From Putridiphycobacter sp965230195 (GTDB lineage: Bacteria > Bacteroidota > Bacteroidia > Flavobacteriales_D > Crocinitomicaceae): a DNA stretch of 64,000 bases. Location of the stretch: the NCBI GenBank assembly GCA_965230195.1, contig OZ245997.1:6200001-6264000 (forward strand), in the 5' to 3' direction. Of the stretch, positions 38,118 to 47,033 are shown piece after piece (the stretch's first letter is position 1; every line of letters begins with the position of its first letter). Under the pieces are notes generated by a model. The model was not told the origin of the DNA. It made no database searches and saw nothing but the letters and a program-made list of their open reading frames with translations. The position numbers and the translations under genes are program-made.

Positions 38118-38146
38118 CTGTAGTATTTGTTTACTAACCGGTAAAT
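38118..38146 (-). promoter_or_regulatory. Shared upstream element of the T9SS paralogues, copy 2
   Basis: Plus-strand sequence CTGTAGTATTTGTTTACTAA followed by CCGGTAAAT, the best match to 36010-36038. It lies 74 bp upstream of the start codon at 38044. A second shared 16-mer (TTAGTTTTTAAGTTCA) lies at 38051-38066 and 40104-40119. Confidence 0.55.
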
Positions 38147-38167
38147 TATAAGTTCATATAAAAGAAA

Positions 38168-38200
38168 AACGCACCGGATCAGATTCAGATTCGGTGCGTT
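38168..38200 (-). terminator. Terminator of T9SS paralogue 3
   Basis: Perfect 9-bp stem AACGCACCG/CGGTGCGTT with a 15-base loop, followed on the minus strand by TTTCTTT. It lies 20 bp beyond the stop at 38221. Confidence 0.8.
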
Positions 38201-38220
38201 ACGTTTTAAATTAAACAGAT

Positions 38221-40098
38221 CTATTTAGAAACTATCATTCGTTTTGTGATTGTAGTTTCCCCTGCTTTAAGAGTATAAAAGTACATCCCGTTCGACAGGC
38301 TTTCAGCACTGATGTTAATAGAGTGATCTCCTGAATTGCGCATTCCTTCATCAAAAGTCTGAACCACTTTACCGGTAACATCAACAATGTCAAGCGACAC
38401 CTGAGCGTTTTCATTTAAGGTATATGAAATAACAGCATTGTTAATGATTGGGTTAGGTACATTTTGAGAAAGAGCAACGATTTTATTGTCATCTTCTTTG
38501 ATTGAAGTAAAATCTCTCATATCTAACCTTACCATTATGGCTTCAGGGTCAATCAATTGTGTTAATGAAGTTCCATCTGCCGGATAACCCAATACTGAGC
38601 CTTCCTGAACCGATTGAGCTGTGGCAAAGGTTACACCAGGATCTCCATAATGACCTACGGCCACCAGAAGCTCATCACCAGCGAATACTTCCAGTGGAAT
38701 TTCTGTCAAAGGTAAACTGATGGGATTGTCAATACCAAGGTCACCAGAGGTAATTTCATATTCATCTGTAATGGCTATTTCCTGAAAATTATTGTTGTTA
38801 TCCAGTTTAAAAATCCGCCCAAAAATAGTTTGACCCTCATTGTCCGGGGAGGTAGTCACCACTACTTCCATTGCACTGATGAGTCCATCCTCAAAAATTT
38901 CCATAGAGTTTCCAATGGTAACCTGAGCGGTACCGTTACTCGAGAAATTTTGAAATCCACCACCTATCACATTGTTATCTCTCCCATAAAGATGCTCGGT
39001 TACAACAAATTTTGAAATTGAAGAATTATCAGCTGTATTACCATCAGGATTTAATTGATTAGCCGTAAACAGAATTTCGTAAGAACCGGTAACAGCAGGT
39101 TCAAATGTATTTACAGTGACAAAGGAGTCCAATGCCCCCAGCCCAATGTCTGCATTTGGTGAGGCATCAGTAAATACAGAAGCGGTACTGTTCGAAACAT
39201 CAATATCGAGGTAAGAATCCGTTTGAATACTACCACCATTATTTTCGATTGTTCCGGAAAATTCGATTGGTGAACTTTGAGATAATGCAATCATACCATA
39301 TTCAAGTCCACTGGTTGAAACGGTACCACCAACACCACATCTGTGGTAAGTGGAAATTAATTTGGAGTCGTAGCTGAATCCCTCAACAACTCTGATATTG
39401 TCAACATACCAGCCGTATGCAACATAGTTCATACTACCACCGTTCATATCACCATCCCAGAATAACCTTATTTTTACATTGGAAGGGTTTCCTGAAATAG
39501 CATTAGTAAGGTTAAATCGCCTTAATTCAGGTTGACCATATATATTGGTGACGATATCAGTAGTGGGTGGCAGATCATTATTATTAGCCGCCTGAATCCA
39601 ATTATTACCACCATCAGTACTGACTTCAACTGCCTGAATGGTAATGAATCGTGATCCATACTGTTCAAATTCAAGGTGGGGAGCAGGAATTCCTGATAAA
39701 TTAATAGTACCGTTATACTCCAAAGTAAACGGACCATCTTCCACCACGTCGTTTGGTAAGTTTGGGTCACCATTGGTAAACCTGGCAAAATCTCCTGTGG
39801 TACCCATGTTAGCAGTAGTTCCAAAGTACCAGCCATTTGTTGTTGATCCAATAGACCAACCATTGGACTCATAATCGGTTGAAGGTCCTGCAGCGGTCCA
39901 GTCACTGGCTGTACTAAAATCATTGCTCCAGATAATGTCACCGGCAGCCCTGTCCTGCTTTGCAGTAACACCAGGATTATCCTGCCGCTTTAATTGTTTT
40001 GAAAAGTCCGCTTTTTTACTTCTTCCTGATTCGGGAGTTTGTGCCACCACCAAATTAGAAATGAAAAAAAGAGCGGACAAAAAGTACACTTTTTTCAT
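38221..40098 (-). CDS. T9SS-sorted secreted protein, paralogue 3
   Basis: 625 residues with signal peptide (LFFISNLVVAQ). It is collinear with paralogue 2 along the whole length: MAM-like domain (WTAAGPSTDYESNGWSIGS), Ig-like middle (CGVGGTVSTSGLEYGMIAL), and type A T9SS sorting tail (VPNPIINNAVISYTLNENAQ ... TITKRMIVSK). The tail directs export by the PorU/V machinery. Three such genes in tandem may give graded dosage or variant surface ligands. No catalytic motif was seen. Confidence 0.85.
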   Translation of the reverse strand: MKKVYFLSALFFISNLVVAQTPESGRSKKADFSKQLKRQDNPGVTAKQDRAAGDIIWSNDFSTASDWTAAGPSTDYESNGWSIGSTTNGWYFGTTANMGTTGDFARFTNGDPNLPNDVVEDGPFTLEYNGTINLSGIPAPHLEFEQYGSRFITIQAVEVSTDGGNNWIQAANNNDLPPTTDIVTNIYGQPELRRFNLTNAISGNPSNVKIRLFWDGDMNGGSMNYVAYGWYVDNIRVVEGFSYDSKLISTYHRCGVGGTVSTSGLEYGMIALSQSSPIEFSGTIENNGGSIQTDSYLDIDVSNSTASVFTDASPNADIGLGALDSFVTVNTFEPAVTGSYEILFTANQLNPDGNTADNSSISKFVVTEHLYGRDNNVIGGGFQNFSSNGTAQVTIGNSMEIFEDGLISAMEVVVTTSPDNEGQTIFGRIFKLDNNNNFQEIAITDEYEITSGDLGIDNPISLPLTEIPLEVFAGDELLVAVGHYGDPGVTFATAQSVQEGSVLGYPADGTSLTQLIDPEAIMVRLDMRDFTSIKEDDNKIVALSQNVPNPIINNAVISYTLNENAQVSLDIVDVTGKVVQTFDEGMRNSGDHSINISAESLSNGMYFYTLKAGETTITKRMIVSK

Positions 40099-40176
40099 TT
40101 TGATTAGTTTTTAAGTTCAGGTACAATCTATGAATAAGTCTGAAACTAAATGGTAACAAGTACTCTAACGGGCGGT

Positions 40177-40195
40177 TTCATTTAGTAATCGGTGA
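40177..40195 (-). promoter_or_regulatory. Shared upstream element of the T9SS paralogues, copy 3
   Basis: TTCATTTAGTAATCGGTGA, with a partial echo (TTTAATCGGTGA) at about 40204-40215. It is 79 bp upstream of the start at 40098, at the same distance as the other two copies, but is shorter and more diverged. Confidence 0.45.
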
Positions 40196-40204
40196 TCAAA
40201 TAAT

Positions 40205-41005
40205 TTAATCGGTGATCGTAATTTTGTCTGCATCCAGCAAAACCGGAAATTTTTTTCTTGCATTTTCCAACACTGATTTGTCTAAGGAAACAGTATAGAT
40301 TCCTTCAGTATTTAAAACCGGATCCAATATATAATTTCCAAGTGGATCAATACAGGCTGACTCTCCGGAATGTGATATATTGTTAATATCATTGCCTACC
40401 CTGTTAACCCCAATGGTAAAGGCCTGGTTTTCTATGGCCCGTGACCTTAACAGGTTAGTCCATGCATAAGTTCTGACTTCGGGCCAGTTGGCAATATAAA
40501 GCAGGAGGTCATAAGCCGGGTATTCATTTACTATTTTATTACGGGCAAAAGAGGGGAATCGCAGGTCATAGCATACCTGAAGATTAATGGACCATCCATT
40601 GATATTGATAATTGAAGGCGTTGTTCCCCGGGAGTAATGTTTGTTTTCTTCTCCCATTCTAAACAAATGTCGTTTATGATAAAAATCGCTTTGGCCATCA
40701 GGATGAAAAACAATAAAGGTATTTTTATACCCTTCGTTATCCTTTGTGATTATACCTGCTCCAATACTGGATTTCAACTGATTCGACCATTTTTTTAACC
40801 ACTCATAGGTTGGTCCCGATTCATTTTCCCAAAACAATTCAGGTTGCATGGTAAACCCGGTAGCAAACATTTCCGGTAACAATATCAAATCGATATTTTT
40901 CCCTTTCAGTTTTTCGAAATATGAGGTTTCAATCTTATGAAAATTAGCTGTTTTATTTTCCCAAATAATGTTGGTTTGAATAAAGGCTATATTTAAATTT
41001 GGCAT
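40205..41005 (-). CDS. Omega-amidase (YafV/NIT2-type nitrilase family)
   Basis: 266 residues, the usual length. The nitrilase catalytic triad is complete: Glu45 (LLPEMF), Lys111 (YHKRHLF) and Cys145 (QVCYDLRFP). The GEENKHYSRG stretch and CYDLRFP are typical of omega-amidases, which hydrolyse alpha-ketoglutaramate or alpha-ketosuccinamate to the 2-oxo acid and ammonia. A glutamine/methionine-type aminotransferase lies 0.6 kb away (41568-42713). In other organisms these two enzymes work in sequence, the amidase removing the product of glutamine-dependent transamination and so driving methionine salvage. Cytosolic. Confidence 0.85.
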   Translation of the reverse strand: MPNLNIAFIQTNIIWENKTANFHKIETSYFEKLKGKNIDLILLPEMFATGFTMQPELFWENESGPTYEWLKKWSNQLKSSIGAGIITKDNEGYKNTFIVFHPDGQSDFYHKRHLFRMGEENKHYSRGTTPSIININGWSINLQVCYDLRFPSFARNKIVNEYPAYDLLLYIANWPEVRTYAWTNLLRSRAIENQAFTIGVNRVGNDINNISHSGESACIDPLGNYILDPVLNTEGIYTVSLDKSVLENARKKFPVLLDADKITITD

Positions 41006-41142
41006 CTGATTGAGTTTTTTTGATTTCAGGGTAAAGGATAATTATATTGTTGTAAATTTAGCGATAAATAGTTCACATTATAATGAACACATGAAATAAG
41101 CAAATCAATAACTTTCAAAACACAGTGGAATGGCTATTATGC

Positions 41143-41185
41143 GAATTCCATGCCTGTACTGAGCAACGTCGAAGTATGGCAATTA
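41143..41185. repeat. Dispersed repeat with TACTGAGCAACGTCGAAGTA core
   Basis: ATTCCATGCC, then TACTGAGCAACGTCGAAGTA, then TGGCAAT: a degenerate member of the same family as 24388-24448, with an imperfect flanking inverted repeat (TTCCAT / ATGGCAA). It lies in the leader of the CoA-binding gene. Confidence 0.5.
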
Positions 41186-41203
41186 AAAAAGAATTATATA
41201 TAC

Positions 41204-41560
41204 ATGAAAGTATTAGTTTTAGGGGCAAGCTTAAATCCAAGAAGATACTCCCACCATGCCGTTAATTTACTTGTGGAAAAAGGGCATGAAGTAATTGGAA
41301 TTGGATCGACAGAAGGAAGTTTAGGTACAGTCAATATTAGTTCTGAATTAAAAGAAGAGCAGGATATTCATACGGTAACGCTTTACATCAACCCTGATAT
41401 TCAGGAAGAATACTACGATAAAATCATAGCCTTAAAACCGCAAAGAGTGATTTTTAATCCGGGAAGTGAGAATCCTGAATTGGTAGACCTATTAAGGAAG
41501 AATAAAATAGCATACTCATTTTCCTGTACTTTAGTGATGCTTAGGACAGAGAGTTTCTAG
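41204..41560 (+). CDS. CoA-binding (YccU-like) small protein
   Basis: 118 residues from the ATG at 41204; the frame is open further upstream but passes through a dispersed repeat. MKVLVLGASLNPRRYSHHAV is the Rossmann opening of the CoA_binding_2 family, followed by GHEVIGIGSTEGSLG and VIFNPGSENPEL. These proteins bind CoA, but their role is uncertain. It is convergent with the aminotransferase (8 bp between the stops). Confidence 0.8.
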   Translation: MKVLVLGASLNPRRYSHHAVNLLVEKGHEVIGIGSTEGSLGTVNISSELKEEQDIHTVTLYINPDIQEEYYDKIIALKPQRVIFNPGSENPELVDLLRKNKIAYSFSCTLVMLRTESF

Positions 41561-41567
41561 GCAGGGT

Positions 41568-42713
41568 TTAGCTTATATTTCTCAAAATTCCAGCAGCCTT
41601 TATTAATGTTTCATCTTGTTTGGCAAAGCAAACACGAATGACATGATTATCGGTTTGATTTTGATAAAAAACCGATACCGGAATAGTAGCTACTTTAAAT
41701 TCTTTAGTGATCCTTTTTGCAAATTCAAAATCAGGTTCTGCGGAAATTTTTGAATAATCAAATAACATAAAATAAGTTCCATCACAAGTCAGGGGAGATA
41801 GGGTTGAACCGTTCATTTCATTCAGGAAAAGATCCTTTTTCTTTTTATAGAAATTATTGACAGATTGCCAGGACTCATCACTCTTAAGGTATTCGGATAT
41901 GGCATATTGCATAGTATTGTTGGCACAAAATACCTGAAACTGATGCGATTTTCTGATTTCATTTGTAATCCATTCAGGAGCAACAGCATAACCTAGTTTC
42001 CAGCCGGTAGCGTGGAAGGTTTTACCAAAGCTATAAGTTACAATACTACTTTTAAAAAGCTTTTCACTTTTTAGAACCGACTCATGATCTCCGTTGAACT
42101 GCATATGTTCGTATACCTCATCACTTAAAATGAGCAAGTCAGGATATTTTTCTGTGATGGCTTCCAGTACGCGTATATCATCTTTTGATAAAACAGCTCC
42201 CGTAGGGTTGTGAGGGTTATTAATGATGATCAGTTTTGTTTTCTCATTAATGGTCTCCCATACCTTGTCCCAATTGATTTTATAAGTTGGAAAGTCAAGT
42301 TCTATATGAACCGGAATACCACCCTGTAGTACAATTGATGGATCGTAGCAGTCGTAGGCAGGATCAAATAGTATAACTTCGTCACCAGGAGAAACAATAG
42401 CTGTAATGGCTGAATAAATTGCTTGTGTGGCGCCAGCGGTAATTGTAATTTCGGAAGCAGGGTTAAAATTGATTTGATGCTGATTGAATAGTTTTTCCGC
42501 AATATTCTCCCTGAGGTCTAATCTCCCAGGCATTGGAGCATACTGAACCTGTTCAGCTGCAAGCGCTTCAATTACTTTCTTTTTTAAGTTAATATCAATA
42601 GGAAAATCAGGAAAACCCTGTGATAAATTAATGGCATTTTCCTGCTGAGCCAATGCTGACATAACAGAAAATATAGAGGTACCTACAGCGGGTAATTTGG
42701 AATCGAATTGCAT
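41568..42713 (-). CDS. PLP-dependent methionine/glutamine-type aminotransferase (YbdL/KAT family)
   Basis: 381 residues, fold type I class I/II. It opens with INLSQGFPDFP, a signature of the kynurenine aminotransferase/glutamine transaminase K/YbdL group. NNPHNPTG and the PLP lysine Lys231 (SYSFGKTFHATGWKLGY, present here as TYSFGKTFHATG) are intact, as is the C-terminal Arg that binds the substrate carboxylate (IRVCFAK). It transfers the amino group between methionine or glutamine and 2-oxo acids. It starts one base after the DUF853 stop, so the two are co-transcribed. The nearby omega-amidase completes the pathway. Confidence 0.85.
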   Translation of the reverse strand: MQFDSKLPAVGTSIFSVMSALAQQENAINLSQGFPDFPIDINLKKKVIEALAAEQVQYAPMPGRLDLRENIAEKLFNQHQINFNPASEITITAGATQAIYSAITAIVSPGDEVILFDPAYDCYDPSIVLQGGIPVHIELDFPTYKINWDKVWETINEKTKLIIINNPHNPTGAVLSKDDIRVLEAITEKYPDLLILSDEVYEHMQFNGDHESVLKSEKLFKSSIVTYSFGKTFHATGWKLGYAVAPEWITNEIRKSHQFQVFCANNTMQYAISEYLKSDESWQSVNNFYKKKKDLFLNEMNGSTLSPLTCDGTYFMLFDYSKISAEPDFEFAKRITKEFKVATIPVSVFYQNQTDNHVIRVCFAKQDETLIKAAGILRNIS

Positions 42714-42714
42714 C

Positions 42715-44283
42715 CTATCTTTTTAATCCAAAAATACTAAAAACCCCTCTTATGATTTCACGTCCTGCTGTTTTTACAAAATCATCCACCATTTTTTCGG
42801 TACTCGATTTCCTTGGGCGTCCAACCCGTCTTCTGGTAGTGGTTCTTTTAGTCCTTCTGGTTTTCTCAATAGCCCGGTCTTCTTTTTCCTGTTGCTTTAT
42901 CCGTTCTTCCTGTAATTTTTCTTCCTGAATCCGCTCGATTTTTTCATTTAAAATCTCATAAGCACTTTCGCGGTCAATAGTTTTATTATACTTTTCGTTT
43001 AATACAGAATATTCAACCAATTCATTGATTTCGCCCGGAGACAAAATATCCATCCTCGTTTTAGGGGCTTGTAATAATGTGGCGGCAAGTGGGGTAGGAA
43101 TACCTTTTTCGTTCAGACCGGTTACAAGAGCTTCACCGATTCCCATGGCGGTGATGATTTCATCCGTTTTGTAAAAATCAGATAAAGGATAATTTTCAGC
43201 AGTTTTTTTGATGGCCTTTCTGTCCTTAGCTGTAAATGCCCTTAAGGCATGTTGCACTTTTAGTCCCAACTGACTGAGTACTTCTTCTGGAATATCGGTT
43301 GGAAGTTGAGTAACAAAGTAAATTCCAACTCCTTTTGACCGGATAAGTTTAATAATGATTTCAATTTGATCAAGAAGGGCATCAGAAGCTTCATTAAACA
43401 TCAGATGGGCCTCGTCAATAAAAATACAAAGTTTTGGTTTGTCATCATCTCCTGATTCCGGGAAGGTCTCATAGACTTCAGCCAATAAGCTTAGCATAAA
43501 AGTTGAGAATAATTTAGGTCGGTTTTGAATATCGGTTAACCGAACGATTGATATCTGGCCTTTACCCTGTTTATTGGTGAACAGGAAATCATTGACATCA
43601 AAAGAGCGTTCTCCAAAAAAGAGCTCTGCACCTTGCTGTTCAAGCTCTACCACTTTTCGCATAATGGTACTGATTGAACTGCTTGAAATCCGGCCGTATT
43701 CTTTCTCTATATCAGCTTTCCCTTCACCATTGATAAACTGAAGCGATTTTCTAAGATCTTTCAGGTCTAAAAGCGGTAATTTGGTGTCATCGCAGTATTT
43801 AAAAAGGATGGCCATAATGCCTTCCTGAGTATCGTTTAACTCCAGCATTTTAGACAGCAATATTGGACCAAACTCAGAAACGGTAGCCCTAAGTCGAACA
43901 CCTTTTTCCTTGGATATACTCATTAATTCCACCGGCATTTTTTCGGCTTCATAAGGTATGCCAATGGCGCCATGTCGCCAGACAATATGGTCATTTGATT
44001 CACCTGGCTGTGCCAGTCCGCTTAAATCCCCCTTGATATCCATTAATACTGATGGAATACCTTTTAACGACATCTGTTCAGCAATGACCTGCATGGTTTT
44101 GGTTTTACCAGTTCCTGTTGCTCCTGCAATCAGGCCATGACGGTTTAATGTTTTTAAAGGGATTTTAACTAAGGCATCTGCAACCGGTTCACCATCCAGC
44201 ATTGCACCACCTAGTACCAAAAAGTCTTTTTTAAAAGTATAACCTTCATTGATATGGGTTCTGAAATCATCTGTCTTACTCAT
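42715..44283 (-). CDS. DUF853 / HerA-like ATPase (YjgR family)
   Basis: 522 residues. The Walker A motif GATGTGKT is at 54-61, then the YjgR-typical DIKGDLSGLAQPGE. Walker B is LCIFIDEAH near residue 290, followed by SKGVGIYFVTQLPTDIPEEV. The C-terminus is a charged coiled coil and a basic KTRRTKRTTTRRRVGRPRK stretch that could bind nucleic acid. HerA-FtsK ATPases pump or remodel DNA, but the role of this branch is unknown. First gene of a two-gene operon with the aminotransferase. Confidence 0.85.
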   Translation of the reverse strand: MSKTDDFRTHINEGYTFKKDFLVLGGAMLDGEPVADALVKIPLKTLNRHGLIAGATGTGKTKTMQVIAEQMSLKGIPSVLMDIKGDLSGLAQPGESNDHIVWRHGAIGIPYEAEKMPVELMSISKEKGVRLRATVSEFGPILLSKMLELNDTQEGIMAILFKYCDDTKLPLLDLKDLRKSLQFINGEGKADIEKEYGRISSSSISTIMRKVVELEQQGAELFFGERSFDVNDFLFTNKQGKGQISIVRLTDIQNRPKLFSTFMLSLLAEVYETFPESGDDDKPKLCIFIDEAHLMFNEASDALLDQIEIIIKLIRSKGVGIYFVTQLPTDIPEEVLSQLGLKVQHALRAFTAKDRKAIKKTAENYPLSDFYKTDEIITAMGIGEALVTGLNEKGIPTPLAATLLQAPKTRMDILSPGEINELVEYSVLNEKYNKTIDRESAYEILNEKIERIQEEKLQEERIKQQEKEDRAIEKTRRTKRTTTRRRVGRPRKSSTEKMVDDFVKTAGREIIRGVFSIFGLKR

Positions 44284-44437
44284 CCTTAAATACGATTTGT
44301 CAAAGTAACAAAACTAATCATTTTAAAGTGACTTTAGGATGTAACTGAATTTCTATTGAAGAATACCACCCACAAACGCTAATTCAGAGACTTATTCAAT
44401 CAAAAACTTGTTGGGATCAATAGTTCAGAATATTATC

Positions 44438-44445
44438 TATATTTG
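44438..44445 (+). promoter_or_regulatory. Probable -7 promoter box of the FucP-like transporter
   Basis: TATATTTG is a full match to the Bacteroidota -7 consensus TAnnTTTG, 38 bp upstream of the start codon. The nearest TTG lies 24 bases further upstream, longer than usual, so the -33 box is uncertain. Confidence 0.45.
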
Positions 44446-44483
44446 GTCCGACGTTGGTGAGAGGAGAAGATCTATTTACTTAA

Positions 44484-46232
44484 ATGGAAAGAATGAATCA
44501 AAAAAACAATTATGGCGCATTAGCCACATTATCAACTGTCTTTTTTTTCTGGGGATTTATTGCAGCTGGAAACAGTGTATTTATTCCTTTTTGTAAACAT
44601 TACTTCGATCTGGATCAGTTTCAGAGTCAGTTGATTGATTTTGCATTCTACTTTGCTTACTATATTGGTGCATTGGCCATTTTTCTGGCCAGCACCCTGA
44701 TGGGAAGAGATTTCATTAACAAATGGGGTTATAAGAAGAGTATTGTCATTGGTTTATTACTGTCGGCTGTTGGTGCTGTATTGATGATTTTATCAGTTTA
44801 TGTCAACTCCTTTCCAGGAATGTTGTTGGGATTATTTGTGGTGGCATTAGGCTTCTCGCTACAACAAACCTCTGCCAATCCGTTTATGATATTATTGGGG
44901 GATGAAGCTACAGGAGCCAGCCGGATTAATCTTGGAGGAGGAATTAACAGCTTGGGAACTACAATCGGGCCTTTAATTGTTGCACTTGCGCTTTTTGGAT
45001 CCACAAAAACCATCAGTGATGAAATGATCAAAGGTTTACCTATGACCAAGGTGATCATTTTATATTCATGTGTAGCTTTATTGTTTATGTCAATTGCTGC
45101 CTTGTTTGCCTTATCAAAGAAATTGCCGTCCGGAAAGGTAGAGCAGGATTCGGTTGAAACAGTAGATGATTCGGCGGAACACAAACCGTTTAAAGCCATG
45201 ATTACTTTGGTTACAATTACAGTTTTAATTGGTGTTTGCTTCACGCCGGTTTTTTACAGCTATACGACGCAGGAATCAAAGGATTTAAAAAGCCTGGAAA
45301 TTGAATTGACCGGACTGGATTCCGGAAGTGATCAGGCAGTTGATTTGGCACAACAAATAGAGGCCATTAAGGTACCCCTGGACAATAGTCGTGTGATGTG
45401 GCTTTCCATTGGGTTGATTGTTATTGTTGGTGGACTATTGTATGCTTTCAGATCAGGTAAAAAACAAAAAACCGGATGGGGTGCCATGCAGTACCCGCAA
45501 TTGACCCTGGGAATGTTGGCCATTTTTGTATATGTTGGAGTTGAGGTAGCCATTGGTAGTAATCTGGGTGAGCTTTTAAAAAACGATAAGTTTGGAGGAA
45601 TGAGTGCCTCAGAGATTGCACCTTATATCGCCATGTTTTGGGGAAGTTTAATGATTGGGAGATGGTCAGGAGCCATTAATGCATTTGAACTGAAGGACAA
45701 TGTCAAGCAAATACTAAAAGTCATTGTACCCATCATAGCTTTTATTGTTGTGTTATTATTAACCTGGGCTTCCGGTTACAAAATTGAGGCTTTGTACTGG
45801 TATATTGTCTGTGTTTTAGTTCAAATGGTCGCTTTTATCCTGACAAAAGATAAACCGGCATTAACATTAGGTGTATTTGGTATCATGGGAGTGATTGCCA
45901 TTTTAATTGGCATTTCAACTTCCGGTATTGTGGCCATTTATGCCTTTTTAAGTTGCGGCCTGTTTTGTTCAATCATGTGGCCGGCCATATTCTCTTTATC
46001 ATTAGCCGGTTTAGGGAAATATCAGTCACAAGGGGCAGCTTTTTTAGTGATGATGATTTTAGGAGGAGCAATTATTCCACCTATTCAGGGTAAAATTTCA
46101 GATATCACAGGTATTCAAAGTTCATTTATTGTAGGTGGTTTCTGCTTTGCCTATTTGATGTTTTTTGCGCTTTATGTCAGAGGTGTTTTAAAAAAACAGG
46201 GTATTTCATTAGATGATGCTATTGAAGGGTAA
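44484..46232 (+). CDS. FucP/FHS-type sugar:proton symporter (MFS) with enlarged centre
   Basis: 582 residues with about 12-14 helices. The N-terminus (FFFWGFIAAGNSVFIPFCKHYF, then GALAIFLAS and FSLQQTSANPF) is typical of fucose/glucose-galactose symporters of Bacteroidota. The family is usually 400-440 residues. Here about 140 residues are inserted between the two halves (about 230-370), with extra hydrophobic segments and a soluble Asp/Glu/Gln-rich loop (ESKDLKSLEIELTGLDSG). Two ATGs nine bases apart could both start. Substrate unknown, probably a hexose. No sugar enzyme is next to it. Divergent from DUF853. Confidence 0.8.
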   Translation: MERMNQKNNYGALATLSTVFFFWGFIAAGNSVFIPFCKHYFDLDQFQSQLIDFAFYFAYYIGALAIFLASTLMGRDFINKWGYKKSIVIGLLLSAVGAVLMILSVYVNSFPGMLLGLFVVALGFSLQQTSANPFMILLGDEATGASRINLGGGINSLGTTIGPLIVALALFGSTKTISDEMIKGLPMTKVIILYSCVALLFMSIAALFALSKKLPSGKVEQDSVETVDDSAEHKPFKAMITLVTITVLIGVCFTPVFYSYTTQESKDLKSLEIELTGLDSGSDQAVDLAQQIEAIKVPLDNSRVMWLSIGLIVIVGGLLYAFRSGKKQKTGWGAMQYPQLTLGMLAIFVYVGVEVAIGSNLGELLKNDKFGGMSASEIAPYIAMFWGSLMIGRWSGAINAFELKDNVKQILKVIVPIIAFIVVLLLTWASGYKIEALYWYIVCVLVQMVAFILTKDKPALTLGVFGIMGVIAILIGISTSGIVAIYAFLSCGLFCSIMWPAIFSLSLAGLGKYQSQGAAFLVMMILGGAIIPPIQGKISDITGIQSSFIVGGFCFAYLMFFALYVRGVLKKQGISLDDAIEG

Positions 46233-46278
46233 TTAGTTCTCGACACATTCCGAATGCTCAGACTAACAATAACATATT

Positions 46279-46350
46279 GTCACTTCGAGTGCTTTAAAGT
46301 ACATCTTGAATTAATACCGAAAATCATAATGAAGTGTATCGAGAAGTGAC
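46279..46350. repeat. Long imperfect inverted repeat GTCACTTCGA ... TCGAGAAGTGAC
   Basis: The ends of a 72-base stretch pair as GTCACTTC-GA with TCGAGAAGTGAC. TCGA and AAGT parts recall the dispersed repeat family at 24388 and 41143. It lies between the convergent transporter and DUF3109 genes and may end transcription. Confidence 0.5.
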
Positions 46351-46433
46351 TCAAAAAAATTGATTATAGTTTGGTTTTCGGGTCTTTTTGCGTAATAACT
46401 GGTCAATTCAATGTTTTATTCTTTGACAAGGTC

Positions 46434-47024
46434 TTACTTCTCCCGGGCATTCAACTTTTCAATTTCAGCATTGACTTCTTCCAGCTCCTTATAAAACGCT
46501 GCGCCATATTTCCGGGTAAGGGGTTCTTTTAGGAATTTAAAAACCGGGACTTTTAATTCTTCTCCCAACTGACAGGCCGGTTTACAAATGGGCCAGCGGT
46601 CGTAATTCAGGGATTCAAACTTAGGGTATTTGCTGACACGAATAGGGTAAAGGTGACAAGAGATAGGTTTGTTGAAAGGGATTTTATCTTCCCTGTAAGC
46701 TTGTTCAATACCACATTTGGTAATACCTTGTTCATCCAATGTTACAAAAGCACAATCTTTCCCGTTTACTAATGCAGTAACCGGTTCGCCTGCACGGTCA
46801 AGGTAGAAAACACCGCTTTCCTCCACCACTTCTATTCCTTTTTCAGTCATGTATGGCTTAATATCTTCCAGATATTCTTCGAGTAAGTCAACCTCTTTAG
46901 CATCTAATGGTGCTCCATCATCACCCTCAACACAACACGCCCCTTTACAGGCCGATAAATTGCAAACAAATTGTTTATCAAAAATGTCCTGGCTAACCAG
47001 TTTACCTTGAACTTCTATGATCAT
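46434..47024 (-). CDS. DUF3109 cysteine-rich (zinc/iron-cluster type) protein
   Basis: 196 residues. The cysteine pattern CNLSACKGACC, then CAF, CGI, CHLYPIRV and CKPACQ is that of DUF3109/YkgJ-like proteins, thought to bind zinc or an iron-sulfur cluster. It is a cytosolic protein with an acidic, helical C-terminus. It lies 9 bp after the MiaE-like gene, so they share a transcript. Function unknown; the pairing with an iron enzyme fits metal handling, which is inference. Confidence 0.85.
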   Translation of the reverse strand: MIIEVQGKLVSQDIFDKQFVCNLSACKGACCVEGDDGAPLDAKEVDLLEEYLEDIKPYMTEKGIEVVEESGVFYLDRAGEPVTALVNGKDCAFVTLDEQGITKCGIEQAYREDKIPFNKPISCHLYPIRVSKYPKFESLNYDRWPICKPACQLGEELKVPVFKFLKEPLTRKYGAAFYKELEEVNAEIEKLNAREK

Positions 47025-47033
47025 GATTCAATT

